From assembly GCF_016772275.1 (NCBI RefSeq), contig NZ_CP065425.1, forward strand, positions 1,412,001 through 1,476,000: 64,000 bases of DNA, written 5' to 3'. How positions within the stretch are numbered: position 1 is the first letter of the stretch; each line of letters opens with the position of its first letter. The position numbers and the translations under genes were made by a program. Under the pieces are notes generated by a model. The model was not told the origin of the DNA, did not search any database, and saw only the letters and a list, made by a program, of their open reading frames with translations. Shown here in pieces: positions 45,690-55,801 of the stretch. Source of the DNA: Heyndrickxia vini (lineage in GTDB: Bacteria > Bacillota > Bacilli > Bacillales > Bacillaceae_C).

Positions 45690-45744
45690 TAAAAATGTCC
45701 TCGATGAACGAAGCGATTCATTAAATCGAGAATACATAAATAAT

Positions 45745-45818
45745 GTCCCAGTAGCTCAGCTGGATAGAGCAACAGCCTTCTAAGCTGTGGGTCGGGGGTT
45801 CGAATCCCTCCTGGGACG
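45745..45818 (+). tRNA. tRNA-Arg (anticodon UCU)
   Basis: A complete cloverleaf: acceptor stem GTCCCAG (45745-45751) with CTGGGAC (45811-45817), D arm AGCTCAGCTGGATAGAGCA, anticodon stem ACAGC / GCTGT with loop CTTCTAA (anticodon TCT, reading AGA), a variable loop and a TTCGAAT T loop. Discriminator G. The 3' CCA is not encoded. It is a single tRNA gene with its own promoter and terminator. Confidence 0.95.
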
Positions 45819-45829
45819 TCATACAAAAA

Positions 45830-45866
45830 CAAAAAGCTTACATTCGTGTAAGTTTTTTTGTTTTTT
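45830..45866 (+). terminator. Terminator after tRNA-Arg
   Basis: AAAAAGCTTAC-ATTC-GTGTAAGTTTTTTTG: stem with a long T run. Confidence 0.85.
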
Positions 45867-45979
45867 CACTAGTTAATGAACGAATCACTAGTGTTTTTGT
45901 TTTGGAAATAAAAACATGCTAAACTTAAACTTGTCATTACTTCATGTTGGCTTAGAAACACATCGGAAAAGGCGGACTT

Positions 45980-46996
45980 ATGATGGAGAAAAACAAAAAA
46001 GAGAATAGTGATCAAAAAATTGTGCTTTTTCCTGGGGTAAAGGATCGTCTCATGGAAATGGGAATAGCTCATCTAGATAACCATCAATTTGCTGAAGCAG
46101 TGAATTTTTTAGGCCAAGCGAATGAAATAGATCCCGAAAATCCCGAAATTGGCACAGCATATTTAATTGCATTATATGAAAGTGGCAATTATGAAAAGGC
46201 GAAAGAAGTATGTCATTATTTATTGCATCAAGGTATAGGGAACTATTTTGAAATTATTGATGTATACTTAATGATTTTGATACAACTTAGTAATCATGAA
46301 GAAATCATACATACAATTACTACTTTAATAGATGAAAATGAAGTTCCTTTAGAAAAAATTGAGCATTACAAAAAACTACTGCAATTTAGCCAAAATAGAG
46401 TTGGGACAGAAAACCAGCAGCCAGTACTGAAAATGGATGAGCCAAAGACTCCATTATTTTCATCGGAAGATATAAAAGAAAACATATACAAACTTGCACA
46501 GCTTTCTAATCAAAATATATATCCATATATGGATGAACTAATAAAATACATAGGGAAAAGGGAAGCCCACCCATTTTTAAAAACGATGATTGTGAATATT
46601 TTAAGTGAACATGGTGTTGAAAAAGAAATTCATTTAGAAAAATTTAATAATAATGGGACTTTTATCCCGGTAAAGTTACCATCCATTTTTGAAACATCTT
46701 TTTATATAGTATTACTTGAAACATTAAAAAACGAGTTAGAAAACAATAATCCGACATTATATCAACAAATGAAAGATATAGTGGATCGCCATTTTTTCTT
46801 ACTCTATCCCTTTGAACTTATGCCAGAGAATCCCAGATTATGGTCTTTAGCCTATCAATGTTTTGGACAAGAGTTATACGGAGAAACAGTAGATTTAGAA
46901 AAAATAGCTATAGAGAATCAAGTAAATATTGCAAGTCTAGTAAAAGCTATTAACTTTCTAAAAAAACTCGAAGAAATTTCTTTACCGATTATATAG
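45980..46996 (+). CDS. ysoA: Tetratricopeptide-repeat protein (YsoA-like)
   Basis: A 338-residue soluble protein with at least two TPR-like helical repeats near the N-terminus (HLDNHQFAEAVNFLGQANEI, LIALYESGNYEKAKEVCHYL) and a helical C-terminal half. It lies between the tRNA and tig, the place of ysoA in B. subtilis, with matching size. Partner unknown. ATG at 45980 (the next codon is also ATG) behind AAAAGGCGG. Confidence 0.82.
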   Translation: MMEKNKKENSDQKIVLFPGVKDRLMEMGIAHLDNHQFAEAVNFLGQANEIDPENPEIGTAYLIALYESGNYEKAKEVCHYLLHQGIGNYFEIIDVYLMILIQLSNHEEIIHTITTLIDENEVPLEKIEHYKKLLQFSQNRVGTENQQPVLKMDEPKTPLFSSEDIKENIYKLAQLSNQNIYPYMDELIKYIGKREAHPFLKTMIVNILSEHGVEKEIHLEKFNNNGTFIPVKLPSIFETSFYIVLLETLKNELENNNPTLYQQMKDIVDRHFFLLYPFELMPENPRLWSLAYQCFGQELYGETVDLEKIAIENQVNIASLVKAINFLKKLEEISLPII

Positions 46997-47142
46997 CTCC
47001 TTCTTGAAACAGAAAAAACGTATGTTATAATGAAAGGGTTGTAATGTGTTTTTATTTAAATTAGTAATGGCAATCATTAAAAGTGTTATCTATTACATCT
47101 GTTCATTACACTATCAAAATATAGATTGTTGGAGGGAAAGGT

Positions 47143-48429
47143 ATGTCAGCAAAATGGGAAAAGCTTGAAGGAAATCAAGGAGTATTAACAGTAGAAGTTG
47201 ATGCTGAAACTGTAAAAACTGCTTTGGATGGTGCCTTCAAAAAAGTTGTAAAACAAGTAAATGTTCCAGGCTTCCGTAAAGGTAAAATGCCACGTGGTAT
47301 GTTCGAACAACGTTTTGGTGTAGAATCTTTATACCAAGATGCATTGGATATTCTTCTTCCAGATGCATATGCACAAGCAATTGAAGAAACTGGAATTGAT
47401 CCAGTAGATCGTCCAGAAATTGATATTGAGCAAATGGAAAAAGGAAAAGAGCTTATCTTCAAAGCTACAATTACTGTTAAGCCTGAAGTTAAACTTGGGG
47501 AATACAAAGGTTTAGAAGTTGAAAAGTTCAATACTGAAGTAACAGATGAAGATGTTGAAAATGAATTAAAAACATTACAAGAACGTCATGCAGAGCTAGT
47601 TTTAAAAGAAAACGGAGCTGCTGAAAATGATGACACAGTTGTAATCGATTTTGAAGGTTTTGTTAATGGCGAAGCATTCGAAGGCGGTAAAGCAGACAAC
47701 TATTCACTAGTTCTTGGATCTAATAGCTTCATTCCTGGTTTTGAAGAACAATTGGTTGGCGCAAAGGCTGGCGAAGAAAAAGATGTAGAAGTTACATTCC
47801 CAGAAGAATATCATGCTGCTGAATTAGCGGGTCAACCAGCTACATTTAAAGTAACTGTACATGAAATCAAAACAAAAGAGCTTCCTGAATTAGATGATGA
47901 ATTTGCAAAAGATGTAGATAGTGAAGTAGAAACAATCGCAGAACTAAAAGAAAAAACAAAAGCGAACTTAAAGCATTCTAAAGAGCATGAAGCAGAACAT
48001 GCGATTCAAGATGCTGTTGTAGAAAAAGCTTCTGAAAATGCTGAAATCGATATTCCTGAAGCGATGATCAATACTGAAGTGGATCGTATGATGCAAGAAT
48101 TCGAACAACGTTTACAAATGCAAGGAATGAATCTTGAATTGTACTTCCAATTCTCAGGTCAAGACGAACAAGCACTTCGCGACCAAATGAAGGAAGATGC
48201 AGCGAAACGAGTTCGTATGAATCTAACTTTAGAAGCTATTGCTGAAACTGAAAAAATTGAAGTATCAGACGAAGAAGCTGAAGAAGAAATTAATAAAATG
48301 ACTACAATGTATAATATGTCTGCGGACGATATTAAACAAGCACTTGGCGGATTAGACACAGTTAAAAGAGACGTAAAAATTCGCAAAGCAGTTGAATTTC
48401 TTGTGCAAAACAGCAAGACTATAGAATAA
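47143..48429 (+). CDS. tig: Trigger factor
   Basis: Ribosome-bound chaperone and prolyl isomerase for nascent chains. The 428 residues have the ribosome-binding domain with the signature [17 protein letters not shown] (about 43-59), the FKBP-type PPIase domain (about 160-245) and the helical C-terminal arms (about 250-428). Complete. ATG behind TTGGAGGGAA. Followed by a terminator and then clpX. Confidence 0.97.
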   Translation: MSAKWEKLEGNQGVLTVEVDAETVKTALDGAFKKVVKQVNVPGFRKGKMPRGMFEQRFGVESLYQDALDILLPDAYAQAIEETGIDPVDRPEIDIEQMEKGKELIFKATITVKPEVKLGEYKGLEVEKFNTEVTDEDVENELKTLQERHAELVLKENGAAENDDTVVIDFEGFVNGEAFEGGKADNYSLVLGSNSFIPGFEEQLVGAKAGEEKDVEVTFPEEYHAAELAGQPATFKVTVHEIKTKELPELDDEFAKDVDSEVETIAELKEKTKANLKHSKEHEAEHAIQDAVVEKASENAEIDIPEAMINTEVDRMMQEFEQRLQMQGMNLELYFQFSGQDEQALRDQMKEDAAKRVRMNLTLEAIAETEKIEVSDEEAEEEINKMTTMYNMSADDIKQALGGLDTVKRDVKIRKAVEFLVQNSKTIE

Positions 48430-48449
48430 AATAAAATAATAGATATAAA

Positions 48450-48490
48450 AATAAAACAAGGCACGACTTATTCGTGTCTTGTTTTATAAA
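48450..48490 (+). terminator. Terminator after tig
   Basis: AAAACAAGGCACGA ... TCGTGTCTTGTTTT stem, 23 bases after the stop. Confidence 0.85.
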
Positions 48491-48848
48491 ATACATAACT
48501 TTTTAAGACAAAATAAAAAAATATATACATATGAAGAATATAAAACTTATTTTCGGGAAAGTCTTGAGTAAGTAGGAAAATAAACAATCCATGGCGAAAT
48601 AAATATGTAAGCTTTAAAATTTCCTGTCCAACATAGAAATATGTTACAATCCAATACATAACAATTTTTTAAGTGTTCCGACATAGCCAATTTCTTGAAA
48701 AGTATTAAATTAATGGTTTTGTCCTTCGGTGTAGGGTAAAACAATTGATAAAAGGATTTTTTTGCAAAAGATAGAATGTCTTTACTTAATCTTTTTTTTT
48801 GAAATTGCGGTCAATTATTCGAAAGTTTTTAATAAGGGGTGAATCTCA
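48491..48848 (+). other. Intergenic region before clpX
   Basis: 358 AT-rich bases. Short minus-strand frames are present but have poor codon content and no ribosome binding site, so I do not call a gene. I searched for a clpX promoter and for a CtsR site (tandem GGTCAAA) and found neither convincingly. TACAAT near 48646 is only a weak -10 candidate. Confidence 0.4.
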
Positions 48849-50117
48849 TTGTTTAAATTCAACGATGAAAAACAACAATTAAAATGTTCGTTTTGTGGTA
48901 AAACACAAGATCAGGTTCGTAAATTAGTAGCAGGACCAGGTGTTTATATATGTGATGAATGTATTGAACTTTGTACAGAAATTGTAGAAGAAGAGCTCGG
49001 TACAGAAGAAGAGGTTGAATTTAAAGATATTCCAAAACCATTGGAAATTAGGGAAATATTAAAAGAATATGTTATTGGACAGGATCAAGCTAAGAAGTCA
49101 CTGGCAGTTGCTGTGTATAACCACTATAAACGCATCAATTCTAACAGTAAAATTGATGACGTCGAACTGGCAAAAAGTAATATTTGTTTAATTGGACCTA
49201 CAGGAAGCGGAAAAACACTGCTTGCACAAACATTAGCACGGATTTTAAATGTACCATTTGCAATTGCAGATGCTACTTCATTAACTGAAGCAGGGTATGT
49301 AGGGGAAGATGTTGAAAACATCTTATTAAAATTAATACAAGCTGCAGATTATGATGTAGAGAAAGCAGAAAAAGGAATTATCTATATTGATGAGATTGAC
49401 AAAGTGGCACGTAAATCTGAAAATCCATCGATTACTAGAGATGTATCTGGAGAAGGTGTCCAACAGGCCCTATTAAAAATCCTAGAGGGAACTGTTGCCA
49501 GTGTTCCTCCACAAGGTGGACGGAAACATCCACATCAAGAATTTATTCAAATTGATACGACAAATATTTTATTTATTTGTGGTGGTGCATTTGATGGGGT
49601 TGAACAAATTATTAAACGTCGTCTTGGCCAAAAAGTAATTGGATTTGGCGGTGAGAACAAAGGCGCAGATATCGATGATAAAAAACTGCTATCTAAAATA
49701 TTGCCAGAAGACTTACTTAGATTTGGCTTAATTCCAGAGTTTATCGGTCGTCTTCCGGTTATTGCAAGCCTTGAACCACTTGACGAAGAAGCACTTGTTG
49801 AAATTTTAACGAAACCAAAAAATGCTCTTGTTAAACAATATCGAAAAATGCTTGAGTTGGATGAGGTGGATTTAGAATTTGAAGAGGATGCCTTAAGAGA
49901 AATTGCAAAACGTGCAATTGAAAGAAAAACAGGTGCCCGTGGCTTACGTTCAATTATTGAAAGTTTAATGTTGGATGTGATGTTCGAACTTCCATCACGA
50001 GATGATATTAAAAAGTGCATTGTTACGAAGGAAGCTGTTCTTAACAATGAACCGCCAAAATTGGTTTTAGAAGATGGAACCATTATCGAGGGAGACGAGC
50101 AATCGAAAACTGCTTGA
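48849..50117 (+). CDS. clpX: ClpX, ATPase subunit of ClpXP protease
   Basis: Unfolds substrates and feeds them into ClpP. The 422 residues contain the N-terminal zinc domain (CSFCGK and CDECIELC, about 14-43), Walker A GPTGSGKT (about 118), Walker [10 protein letters not shown], pore and RKH-type motifs ([20 protein letters not shown]) and the IGF ClpP-docking loop in KVIGFGG. TTG start at 48849 behind AAGGGGTGA, as in other Bacillus clpX genes. Followed by a terminator, then two Lon proteases. Confidence 0.97.
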   Translation: MFKFNDEKQQLKCSFCGKTQDQVRKLVAGPGVYICDECIELCTEIVEEELGTEEEVEFKDIPKPLEIREILKEYVIGQDQAKKSLAVAVYNHYKRINSNSKIDDVELAKSNICLIGPTGSGKTLLAQTLARILNVPFAIADATSLTEAGYVGEDVENILLKLIQAADYDVEKAEKGIIYIDEIDKVARKSENPSITRDVSGEGVQQALLKILEGTVASVPPQGGRKHPHQEFIQIDTTNILFICGGAFDGVEQIIKRRLGQKVIGFGGENKGADIDDKKLLSKILPEDLLRFGLIPEFIGRLPVIASLEPLDEEALVEILTKPKNALVKQYRKMLELDEVDLEFEEDALREIAKRAIERKTGARGLRSIIESLMLDVMFELPSRDDIKKCIVTKEAVLNNEPPKLVLEDGTIIEGDEQSKTA

Positions 50118-50121
50118 CCTT

Positions 50122-50160
50122 TAAAGCCTAGTAGACATGTCTTGTCTACTAGGCTTTTGA
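50122..50160 (+). terminator. Terminator after clpX
   Basis: AAAGCCTAGTAGACA ... TGTCTACTAGGCTTTT near-perfect stem. Confidence 0.85.
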
Positions 50161-50213
50161 AATTTCTGAGTGCTATTTGCTCTCTTAGGGCATGGGCCTT
50201 CCACAAAAAAATG

Positions 50214-50243
50214 GTTTATTCCCTTTAACTCCAGGAGATACTA
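50214..50243 (+). promoter_or_regulatory. Sigma-F-like promoter of lonB
   Basis: GTTTA (50214-50218), exactly 15 bases, GGAGATACTA (50234-50243). The sigma-F pattern is GYATA-N15-GGNRAYAMTW: the -10 matches in full and the -35 has one mismatch. It lies 36 bases before lonB, which is a sigma-F gene in B. subtilis. Confidence 0.7.
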
Positions 50244-50279
50244 AATTTATAATGAATCAAGCATCTTGGAGGGAATTCG

Positions 50280-51947
50280 ATGAGTTGGACAGGGATAGCA
50301 TTATTAATTCAATTATTTTTTGGAGTGATTATCGGTTTATATTTTTGGAATCTGCTTAAAGGGCAGAAAACGCAAAAAGTATCTATAGACCGAGAATCTC
50401 GTAAAGAAATGGAACAATTAAGGAAAATGCGTTCCATTAAATTAACAGAACCACTTGCAGAACGTGTACGTCCATCGAACTTTCAAGATATTGTTGGGCA
50501 AGAAGATGGTATTAAGTCATTGAAAGCAGCCCTTTGTGGACCTAATCCACAACATGTTATTGTTTATGGACCACCAGGAGTGGGGAAGACTGCTGCAGCA
50601 AGATTAGTATTAGAAGAGGCTAAAAAGAATAGCAAATCACCTTTTAAGCAGACATCTGTATTCATAGAGCTAGATGCAACGACAGCGAGATTTGATGAAC
50701 GTGGGATTGCTGATCCACTTATTGGCTCTGTACATGATCCAATTTATCAAGGAGCGGGAGCAATGGGACAAGCAGGTATCCCACAACCAAAACAAGGTGC
50801 TGTTACAAATGCACACGGTGGTGTTCTTTTTATTGATGAGATTGGTGAACTACACCCGATACAAATGAACAAGCTTTTAAAAGTGTTGGAGGATCGTAAA
50901 GTATTTTTAGATAGTGCGTACTATAGTGCCGAAAATTCTCAAATTCCTTCGCATATTCATGACATTTTCCAAAATGGATTACCCGCTGATTTTCGCTTAA
51001 TTGGCGCAACTACTAGAACACCTAATGAAATTCCGCCCGCAATTCGATCAAGATGCATGGAAGTATTTTTCCGGGATCTTGAGCAAGAGGAAATTGCTAA
51101 GGTTGCCAAAAAGGCCGCTGAAAAAGTAAGTTTAACTCTTTCAGACTCAGGAACGCATATTTTAGCTTCCTATGCGAGGAATGGTCGTGAGGCGGTAAAT
51201 ATGGTCCAAATAGCTGCGGGGCTTGCGATTCAAGAAGAGCGCTCCTTTATTAGTGATGCAGATATTGAATGGATTATTCAATCAAGTCAATTAACACCAA
51301 GGCTTGAAAGGAAAATCGGTGAGAAAGCTACTGTAGGGCTAGTAAATGGTTTAGCTGTGACAGGTCCAAATAGTGGAATACTGCTTGAAATTGAAGTAAC
51401 CGTAATTCCTGCTAAGGAGAAAGGATCCATTAATATTACGGGAATTGTCGAAGAGGAAAGTATTGGCGGACAAGGAAAATCGATTCGCAGAAAAAGTATG
51501 GCAAGGGGATCCATTGAAAATGTTATAACGGTTTTAAGAACAATGGGTGTGCCAGCGGATCAATATGATATACATGTGAATTTTCCGGGTGGGATTCCTA
51601 TAGACGGACCATCTGCGGGAATTGCCATGGCAACAGGGATTTACTCGGCGATATACAAAATTCCAGTTGATCATTCCGTTGCAATGACAGGGGAAATAAG
51701 CATTCACGGAAATGTTAAACCGGTTGGCGGCGTGTTTGCTAAAGTGAAGGCAGCAAAACAAGCGGGTGTGAAAACGGTTATTATTCCGGCAGAAAATATG
51801 CAATCGATATTAAATGAAATAGATGGCATTACGATTATACCCATTCATCAATTTGAAAACGCAATTGAGTTAGCATTAATAAATCATTTCGAAGAGGAAT
51901 CACCTTTTGCCACTCCAATCGAAGAAATGGACAAAAAAAGTGTATAA
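50280..51947 (+). CDS. lonB: LonB, sporulation Lon-type protease
   Basis: ATP-dependent protease of the forespore. The 555 residues have one N-terminal membrane helix (about 4-24, GIALLIQLFFGVIIGLYFWN), an AAA+ module with Walker [14 protein letters not shown] and Walker B GVLFIDEIGEL, and the Lon Ser-Lys protease domain with DGPSAGIAMATG. The long Lon N-terminal domain of LonA is absent, as expected for LonB. ATG behind TTGGAGGGA. Sigma-F-like promoter upstream. Confidence 0.95.
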   Translation: MSWTGIALLIQLFFGVIIGLYFWNLLKGQKTQKVSIDRESRKEMEQLRKMRSIKLTEPLAERVRPSNFQDIVGQEDGIKSLKAALCGPNPQHVIVYGPPGVGKTAAARLVLEEAKKNSKSPFKQTSVFIELDATTARFDERGIADPLIGSVHDPIYQGAGAMGQAGIPQPKQGAVTNAHGGVLFIDEIGELHPIQMNKLLKVLEDRKVFLDSAYYSAENSQIPSHIHDIFQNGLPADFRLIGATTRTPNEIPPAIRSRCMEVFFRDLEQEEIAKVAKKAAEKVSLTLSDSGTHILASYARNGREAVNMVQIAAGLAIQEERSFISDADIEWIIQSSQLTPRLERKIGEKATVGLVNGLAVTGPNSGILLEIEVTVIPAKEKGSINITGIVEEESIGGQGKSIRRKSMARGSIENVITVLRTMGVPADQYDIHVNFPGGIPIDGPSAGIAMATGIYSAIYKIPVDHSVAMTGEISIHGNVKPVGGVFAKVKAAKQAGVKTVIIPAENMQSILNEIDGITIIPIHQFENAIELALINHFEEESPFATPIEEMDKKSV

Positions 51948-51957
51948 TAATCTAATC

Positions 51958-51992
51958 TGAATCGATTTGGTTCATACCAAATCGATTTCTTA
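51958..51992 (+). terminator. Hairpin after lonB
   Basis: AATCGATTTGG-TTCATA-CCAAATCGATT perfect 11-base stem followed by TCTTAAAT. A probable terminator with a poor T tract. Confidence 0.6.
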
Positions 51993-52037
51993 AATAGGTT
52001 TAATAGTATAAAAATGTGATTAACGTATTCTACAAAA

Positions 52038-52066
52038 TGGACACGATTATTTAAATACGTTAGAAT
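52038..52066 (+). promoter_or_regulatory. Sigma-A-type promoter of lonA
   Basis: TGGACA (52038-52043), 17 bases, TAGAAT (52061-52066); five of six in each box. It places the transcription start near 52073 and rules out the longer lonA frame beginning at 52066. Confidence 0.65.
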
Positions 52067-52140
52067 TGAAAAAAGATTCGACGTTTCGCATTATATTTGT
52101 GAATAGTTCTTTACTTGTCATTTTTTGGAGGTGCACGATA

Positions 52141-54456
52141 TTGACAAAGAAAATAGAGAACACCGTTCCTCTGTTACCACTCAGAGGATTGCTTGTGTAC
52201 CCTACGATGGTCCTGCATCTTGATGTAGGACGCGAACATTCTGTTCAAGCATTGGAACAAGCAATGATGAACGATCATCTCATCTTTTTAACAACACAAA
52301 AGGATGAAAGTATAAATGAACCAAACGAAGATGACCTTTTCCGTATGGGAACTCTTACACGGGTAAAACAAATGCTTAAATTGCCAAACGGAACGATCCG
52401 AGTATTAGTTGAAGGGTTACATCGGGCAGAAATAGAAAACTTTTATGATAAAGAATCTTATTATGCAGTTTCTTTAAAGTCGTATGAAGGTAATGAACAA
52501 ACTGACGTTGAGACCGAAGCATTAATGAGAACGATGCTTGAATACTTCGAACAATACATAAAGCTTTCTAAGAAAATTTCTGCGGAAAACTATGAAACGG
52601 TGGCAGATATTGAAGAACCGGGAAGAATGGCTGACATAATCGCTTCACATTTACCATTGAAATTAACACATAAACAAGAAGTTCTAGAAACAGTTGACAT
52701 TAAGCAACGTTTAAATAAAGTCATTGAAATCATTCATAATGAAAAAGAAGTGCTTAATTTAGAAAAGAAAATCGGTCAACGTGTTAAAAAATCAATGGAA
52801 CGAACACAAAAAGAATACTATTTACGTGAACAAATGAGGGCGATTCAGAAGGAGCTTGGAGATAAAGAAGGTAAAACTGGTGAAGTAGCTGATTTCTCTG
52901 AGAAAATAGAAAACGCTGGAATGCCAGAACATGTAAAGAATACCGCTTTAAAAGAATTAGATCGTTATGAAAAAGTCCCAACCACCTCTGCGGAAAGTTC
53001 GGTCATTCGCAACTATTTGGATTGGCTCATCTCCCTTCCATGGACAAAAGCAACAGATGATGATTTAGATATTATAAAAGCCGAAAAAATATTAAATCGA
53101 GACCATTATGGACTGGAAAAGGTGAAGGAACGTGTACTTGAATATTTAGCAGTGCAAAAATTGACCCAAGTTCTAAGGGGACCAATTCTTTGTCTTGCCG
53201 GACCTCCCGGAGTCGGAAAAACAAGTTTAGCTCGATCGATTGCTGAATCGTTAGGGAGAAAGTTTGTAAGAATTTCACTAGGTGGCGTTCGGGATGAATC
53301 CGAAATACGTGGACATCGAAGGACATATGTCGGTGCAATGCCAGGCAGAATTATTCAAGGGATGAAAAAAGCGGGGACTGTTAACCCTGTATTTTTACTC
53401 GATGAAATAGACAAAATGTCTAACGATTTTCGAGGAGATCCTTCTGCAGCCATGCTTGAAGTGTTGGATCCAGAACAAAACCATAATTTTAGTGATCATT
53501 ATATTGAAGAAACCTATGATCTTTCCAAAGTCATGTTTATTACAACCGCCAACGATCTTTCATCCATTCCGGGACCTTTACGGGATCGAATGGAGATTAT
53601 TTCTATACCTGGCTATACCGAACTTGAAAAAATTCATATAGCAAAGGATCATTTACTGCAAAAAGAAATGCAAGAGCATGGCTTGTCAAAAGGACAATTA
53701 CAAGTAAGGGATGATGCATTCCAATCCATCGTCCGGTATTATACACGTGAAGCGGGAGTAAGAAGTTTAGAACGAGAAATTGCATCGATTTGCAGAAAAA
53801 CGGCAAAAATGATTGTTTCCTCTGAAAGAAAACGTCTTATCGTTACCGAAAAAAATCTCGAAGAATTTCTAGGTAAGAAACGATTCCGTTACGGCCTAGC
53901 AGAAGTGGAAGATCAAATCGGTGTTGCTACTGGATTAGCCTATACAACCGTTGGTGGCGATACATTACAAATTGAAGTTTCCCTTTCTCCAGGTAAAGGC
54001 AAGCTCGTCTTAACGGGTAAATTAGGAGACGTGATGAAGGAGTCCGCTCAAACTGCATTTAGTTTTGTGCGATCTAAAGCTACAGAATTAAAATTGGAAG
54101 AAAATTTTCACGAAAAATATGATATACACATCCACGTTCCGGAAGGGGCCGTACCGAAGGATGGGCCATCAGCAGGTATTACGATTGCCACTGCCTTAAC
54201 TTCAGCCTTAACCGGCATCCCTATTCGTAAAGAAGTTGGTATGACAGGAGAAATAACACTACGGGGCAGGGTCCTGCCAATCGGCGGTTTAAAAGAAAAA
54301 ACATTAAGTGCCCATAGAGCCGGGCTAACAACAATTATTTTACCTAAAGACAATGAAAAGGATATTGATGACATTCCTGAAAGTGTAAGAAATGATTTGA
54401 AGTTAATACCTGTTTCACATATGGACGAAGTCTTAAAGGTAGCATTAAGCAGGTGA
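52141..54456 (+). CDS. lonA: LonA ATP-dependent protease
   Basis: Soluble quality-control protease. The 771 residues have the N-terminal substrate domain ([20 protein letters not shown]), a coiled-coil region (about 190-270), the AAA+ module with Walker [15 protein letters not shown] and Walker [11 protein letters not shown], and the protease domain with [14 protein letters not shown]. The frame runs up to 52066, but that lies in the promoter. The TTG at 52141 behind TTGGAGGT gives the family N-terminus and length. No CtsR site was found. Seven bases separate it from ysxC. Confidence 0.96.
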   Translation: MTKKIENTVPLLPLRGLLVYPTMVLHLDVGREHSVQALEQAMMNDHLIFLTTQKDESINEPNEDDLFRMGTLTRVKQMLKLPNGTIRVLVEGLHRAEIENFYDKESYYAVSLKSYEGNEQTDVETEALMRTMLEYFEQYIKLSKKISAENYETVADIEEPGRMADIIASHLPLKLTHKQEVLETVDIKQRLNKVIEIIHNEKEVLNLEKKIGQRVKKSMERTQKEYYLREQMRAIQKELGDKEGKTGEVADFSEKIENAGMPEHVKNTALKELDRYEKVPTTSAESSVIRNYLDWLISLPWTKATDDDLDIIKAEKILNRDHYGLEKVKERVLEYLAVQKLTQVLRGPILCLAGPPGVGKTSLARSIAESLGRKFVRISLGGVRDESEIRGHRRTYVGAMPGRIIQGMKKAGTVNPVFLLDEIDKMSNDFRGDPSAAMLEVLDPEQNHNFSDHYIEETYDLSKVMFITTANDLSSIPGPLRDRMEIISIPGYTELEKIHIAKDHLLQKEMQEHGLSKGQLQVRDDAFQSIVRYYTREAGVRSLEREIASICRKTAKMIVSSERKRLIVTEKNLEEFLGKKRFRYGLAEVEDQIGVATGLAYTTVGGDTLQIEVSLSPGKGKLVLTGKLGDVMKESAQTAFSFVRSKATELKLEENFHEKYDIHIHVPEGAVPKDGPSAGITIATALTSALTGIPIRKEVGMTGEITLRGRVLPIGGLKEKTLSAHRAGLTTIILPKDNEKDIDDIPESVRNDLKLIPVSHMDEVLKVALSR

Positions 54457-54463
54457 AATCGGA

Positions 54464-55045
54464 ATGAAAGTAAATAATGCAGAACTAGTGATAAGTGCAG
54501 TTAGGCAAGAACAATACCCTGATGAACGATTACCGGAATTTGCTTTAGCAGGTCGTTCGAATGTAGGGAAGTCTTCTTTTATTAATAAAATGATTAATCG
54601 AAAAGCGTTAGCAAGGACCTCTTCCAAACCGGGAAAAACACAAACACTTAATTTTTACAAAATTGAAGAGTCACTATTCTTTGTCGATGTTCCGGGATAT
54701 GGATTTGCAAAAGTGTCGAAAACTGAGCGCGAAGCATGGGGGAAAATGATTGAAACGTATATTACAACTAGGGAACAGCTTTGCGCTGTCATCCAAATTG
54801 TTGATTTACGTCATCCTCCTACGAAAGATGATGTATTGATGTATGATTTTTTAAAGCATTATCAAATTCCTTGTGTAATTATCGCAACGAAAGCAGATAA
54901 AATTCCTAAAGGAAAATGGCAAAAACATTTGAAAATTACAAAAGAAACACTAAATTTTGATCCTCAAGACGATATTGTTGTATTCTCATCAGAAACTGGT
55001 GAAGGAAAAGACAAAGTATGGGGAATATTAAAAAAGTGGATGTAA
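54464..55045 (+). CDS. ysxC: YsxC/EngB ribosome-assembly GTPase
   Basis: Essential GTPase in 50S assembly. The 193 residues carry G1 [15 protein letters not shown] (about 30-44), the G2 threonine in GKTQTLNF, G3 DVPGYGFA, and G4 TKADK, and have the usual length. ATG start. It follows lonA by seven bases, the same pairing as in B. subtilis, so they are probably co-transcribed. A terminator follows. Confidence 0.96.
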   Translation: MKVNNAELVISAVRQEQYPDERLPEFALAGRSNVGKSSFINKMINRKALARTSSKPGKTQTLNFYKIEESLFFVDVPGYGFAKVSKTEREAWGKMIETYITTREQLCAVIQIVDLRHPPTKDDVLMYDFLKHYQIPCVIIATKADKIPKGKWQKHLKITKETLNFDPQDDIVVFSSETGEGKDKVWGILKKWM

Positions 55046-55047
55046 AT

Positions 55048-55091
55048 ATTAAGACCCATAATGAATTTGTTCATTAATGGGTCTTTTTCTA
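55048..55091. terminator. Terminator after ysxC
   Basis: AAGACCCATAATGAA ... TTCATTAATGGGTCTTTTT stem. It may serve both ysxC and the convergent membrane gene. Confidence 0.85.
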
Positions 55092-55577
55092 TTTACGTTT
55101 GAAAAACAATAAATACAATCCAAGTGCAATCAATAGAAAGGGCCAAAAATTTATAATCGAAGCAGCTCGATTTTCCAATAAACCCATCCATTTTAATACT
55201 TCATCATAGAATAGAAGAATAATAGAAATGAATAGAAAGAGAATTCCGTGGAACAAGCCATTTCCAGTTTTTTGATAACGTAATAGAAAACCTAATGAAA
55301 TAATTAAAATAAAAACTCCTATATGATCTGGCCATATGGAAAGTTTCCCTGAAATATGAAAATGGAGACCAAATCCAACGAGAATTACACCAGGTAAAAT
55401 GGATTCAGCATTCTTTCCGCCGTAACCCTGCCCCAAAAAGGCGATTCCCACAATAATTAATAATGTTGGCCATGTTAAGTATTCTTTAAACATTGTGACA
55501 TGATTATTCTGTGTCAGAAAAAAATACAAACCAAAACCAAGTAAAATAATTCCCGGGAATATTTTTTGATTTTTCAT
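55089..55577 (-). CDS. Multi-pass membrane protein with LiaF/LiaI-type transmembrane domain
   Basis: A 162-residue protein with about six hydrophobic segments in a repeated pattern (IFPGIILLGFGLYFFL, WPTLLIIVGIAFLG, ILPGVILVGFGLHF, GVFILIISLGFLL, FWPFLLIALGLYLLF). The PGIILLGFGLYF-type repeats resemble the transmembrane domains of LiaF/LiaI and DUF5668 proteins of the envelope-stress field, but no soluble domain is present. ATG at 55577; an in-frame TTG at 55583 is less likely. No symbol is justified. It stands alone on the minus strand between ysxC and hemA. Confidence 0.7.
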   Translation of the reverse strand: MKNQKIFPGIILLGFGLYFFLTQNNHVTMFKEYLTWPTLLIIVGIAFLGQGYGGKNAESILPGVILVGFGLHFHISGKLSIWPDHIGVFILIISLGFLLRYQKTGNGLFHGILFLFISIILLFYDEVLKWMGLLENRAASIINFWPFLLIALGLYLLFFKRK

Positions 55578-55661
55578 AAACAACCTACTTTCAAACCGTA
55601 TACTTGATTCCCCGTCCTTTTTTTGTTAATGTACTTATGGACTATTAATTTGATGCCTAAT

Positions 55662-55676
55662 TTATAATTAATATAA
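55662..55676. promoter_or_regulatory. PerR-box-like site before hemA
   Basis: TTATAATTAATATAA, one mismatch from the PerR consensus TTATAATNATTATAA. The hemAXCDBL operon is a PerR target in B. subtilis. A good -10, TATAAT at 55731-55736, lies between this site and hemA. Confidence 0.65.
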
Positions 55677-55801
55677 CATAAGTTTCATTATCTTTTCACA
55701 TTTATTAAGAGTAGATGAAATTGGACATGATATAATAAGAAATAGGGAAAGAAATTCGAAAGGGAATTCTTTTTTATTAATTTTGGGGGTGCCATCTTAA
55801 A

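Noticed and set aside
48468-48744. Two minus-strand frames (63 and 65 codons) between tig and clpX
   Set aside because: AT-rich, aromatic-rich translation with no ribosome binding site; one includes the tig terminator. More likely non-coding.
49547-50206. 219-codon minus-strand frame opposite clpX
   Set aside because: It is the antisense of the well-conserved clpX coding sequence, is rich in serine and phenylalanine as typical for shadow frames, and has no ribosome binding site.
51993-52140. CtsR operator before lonA
   Set aside because: lonA is a CtsR target in some Bacillus, but no tandem GGTCAAA heptads are present here; the clpX upstream region also lacks them.
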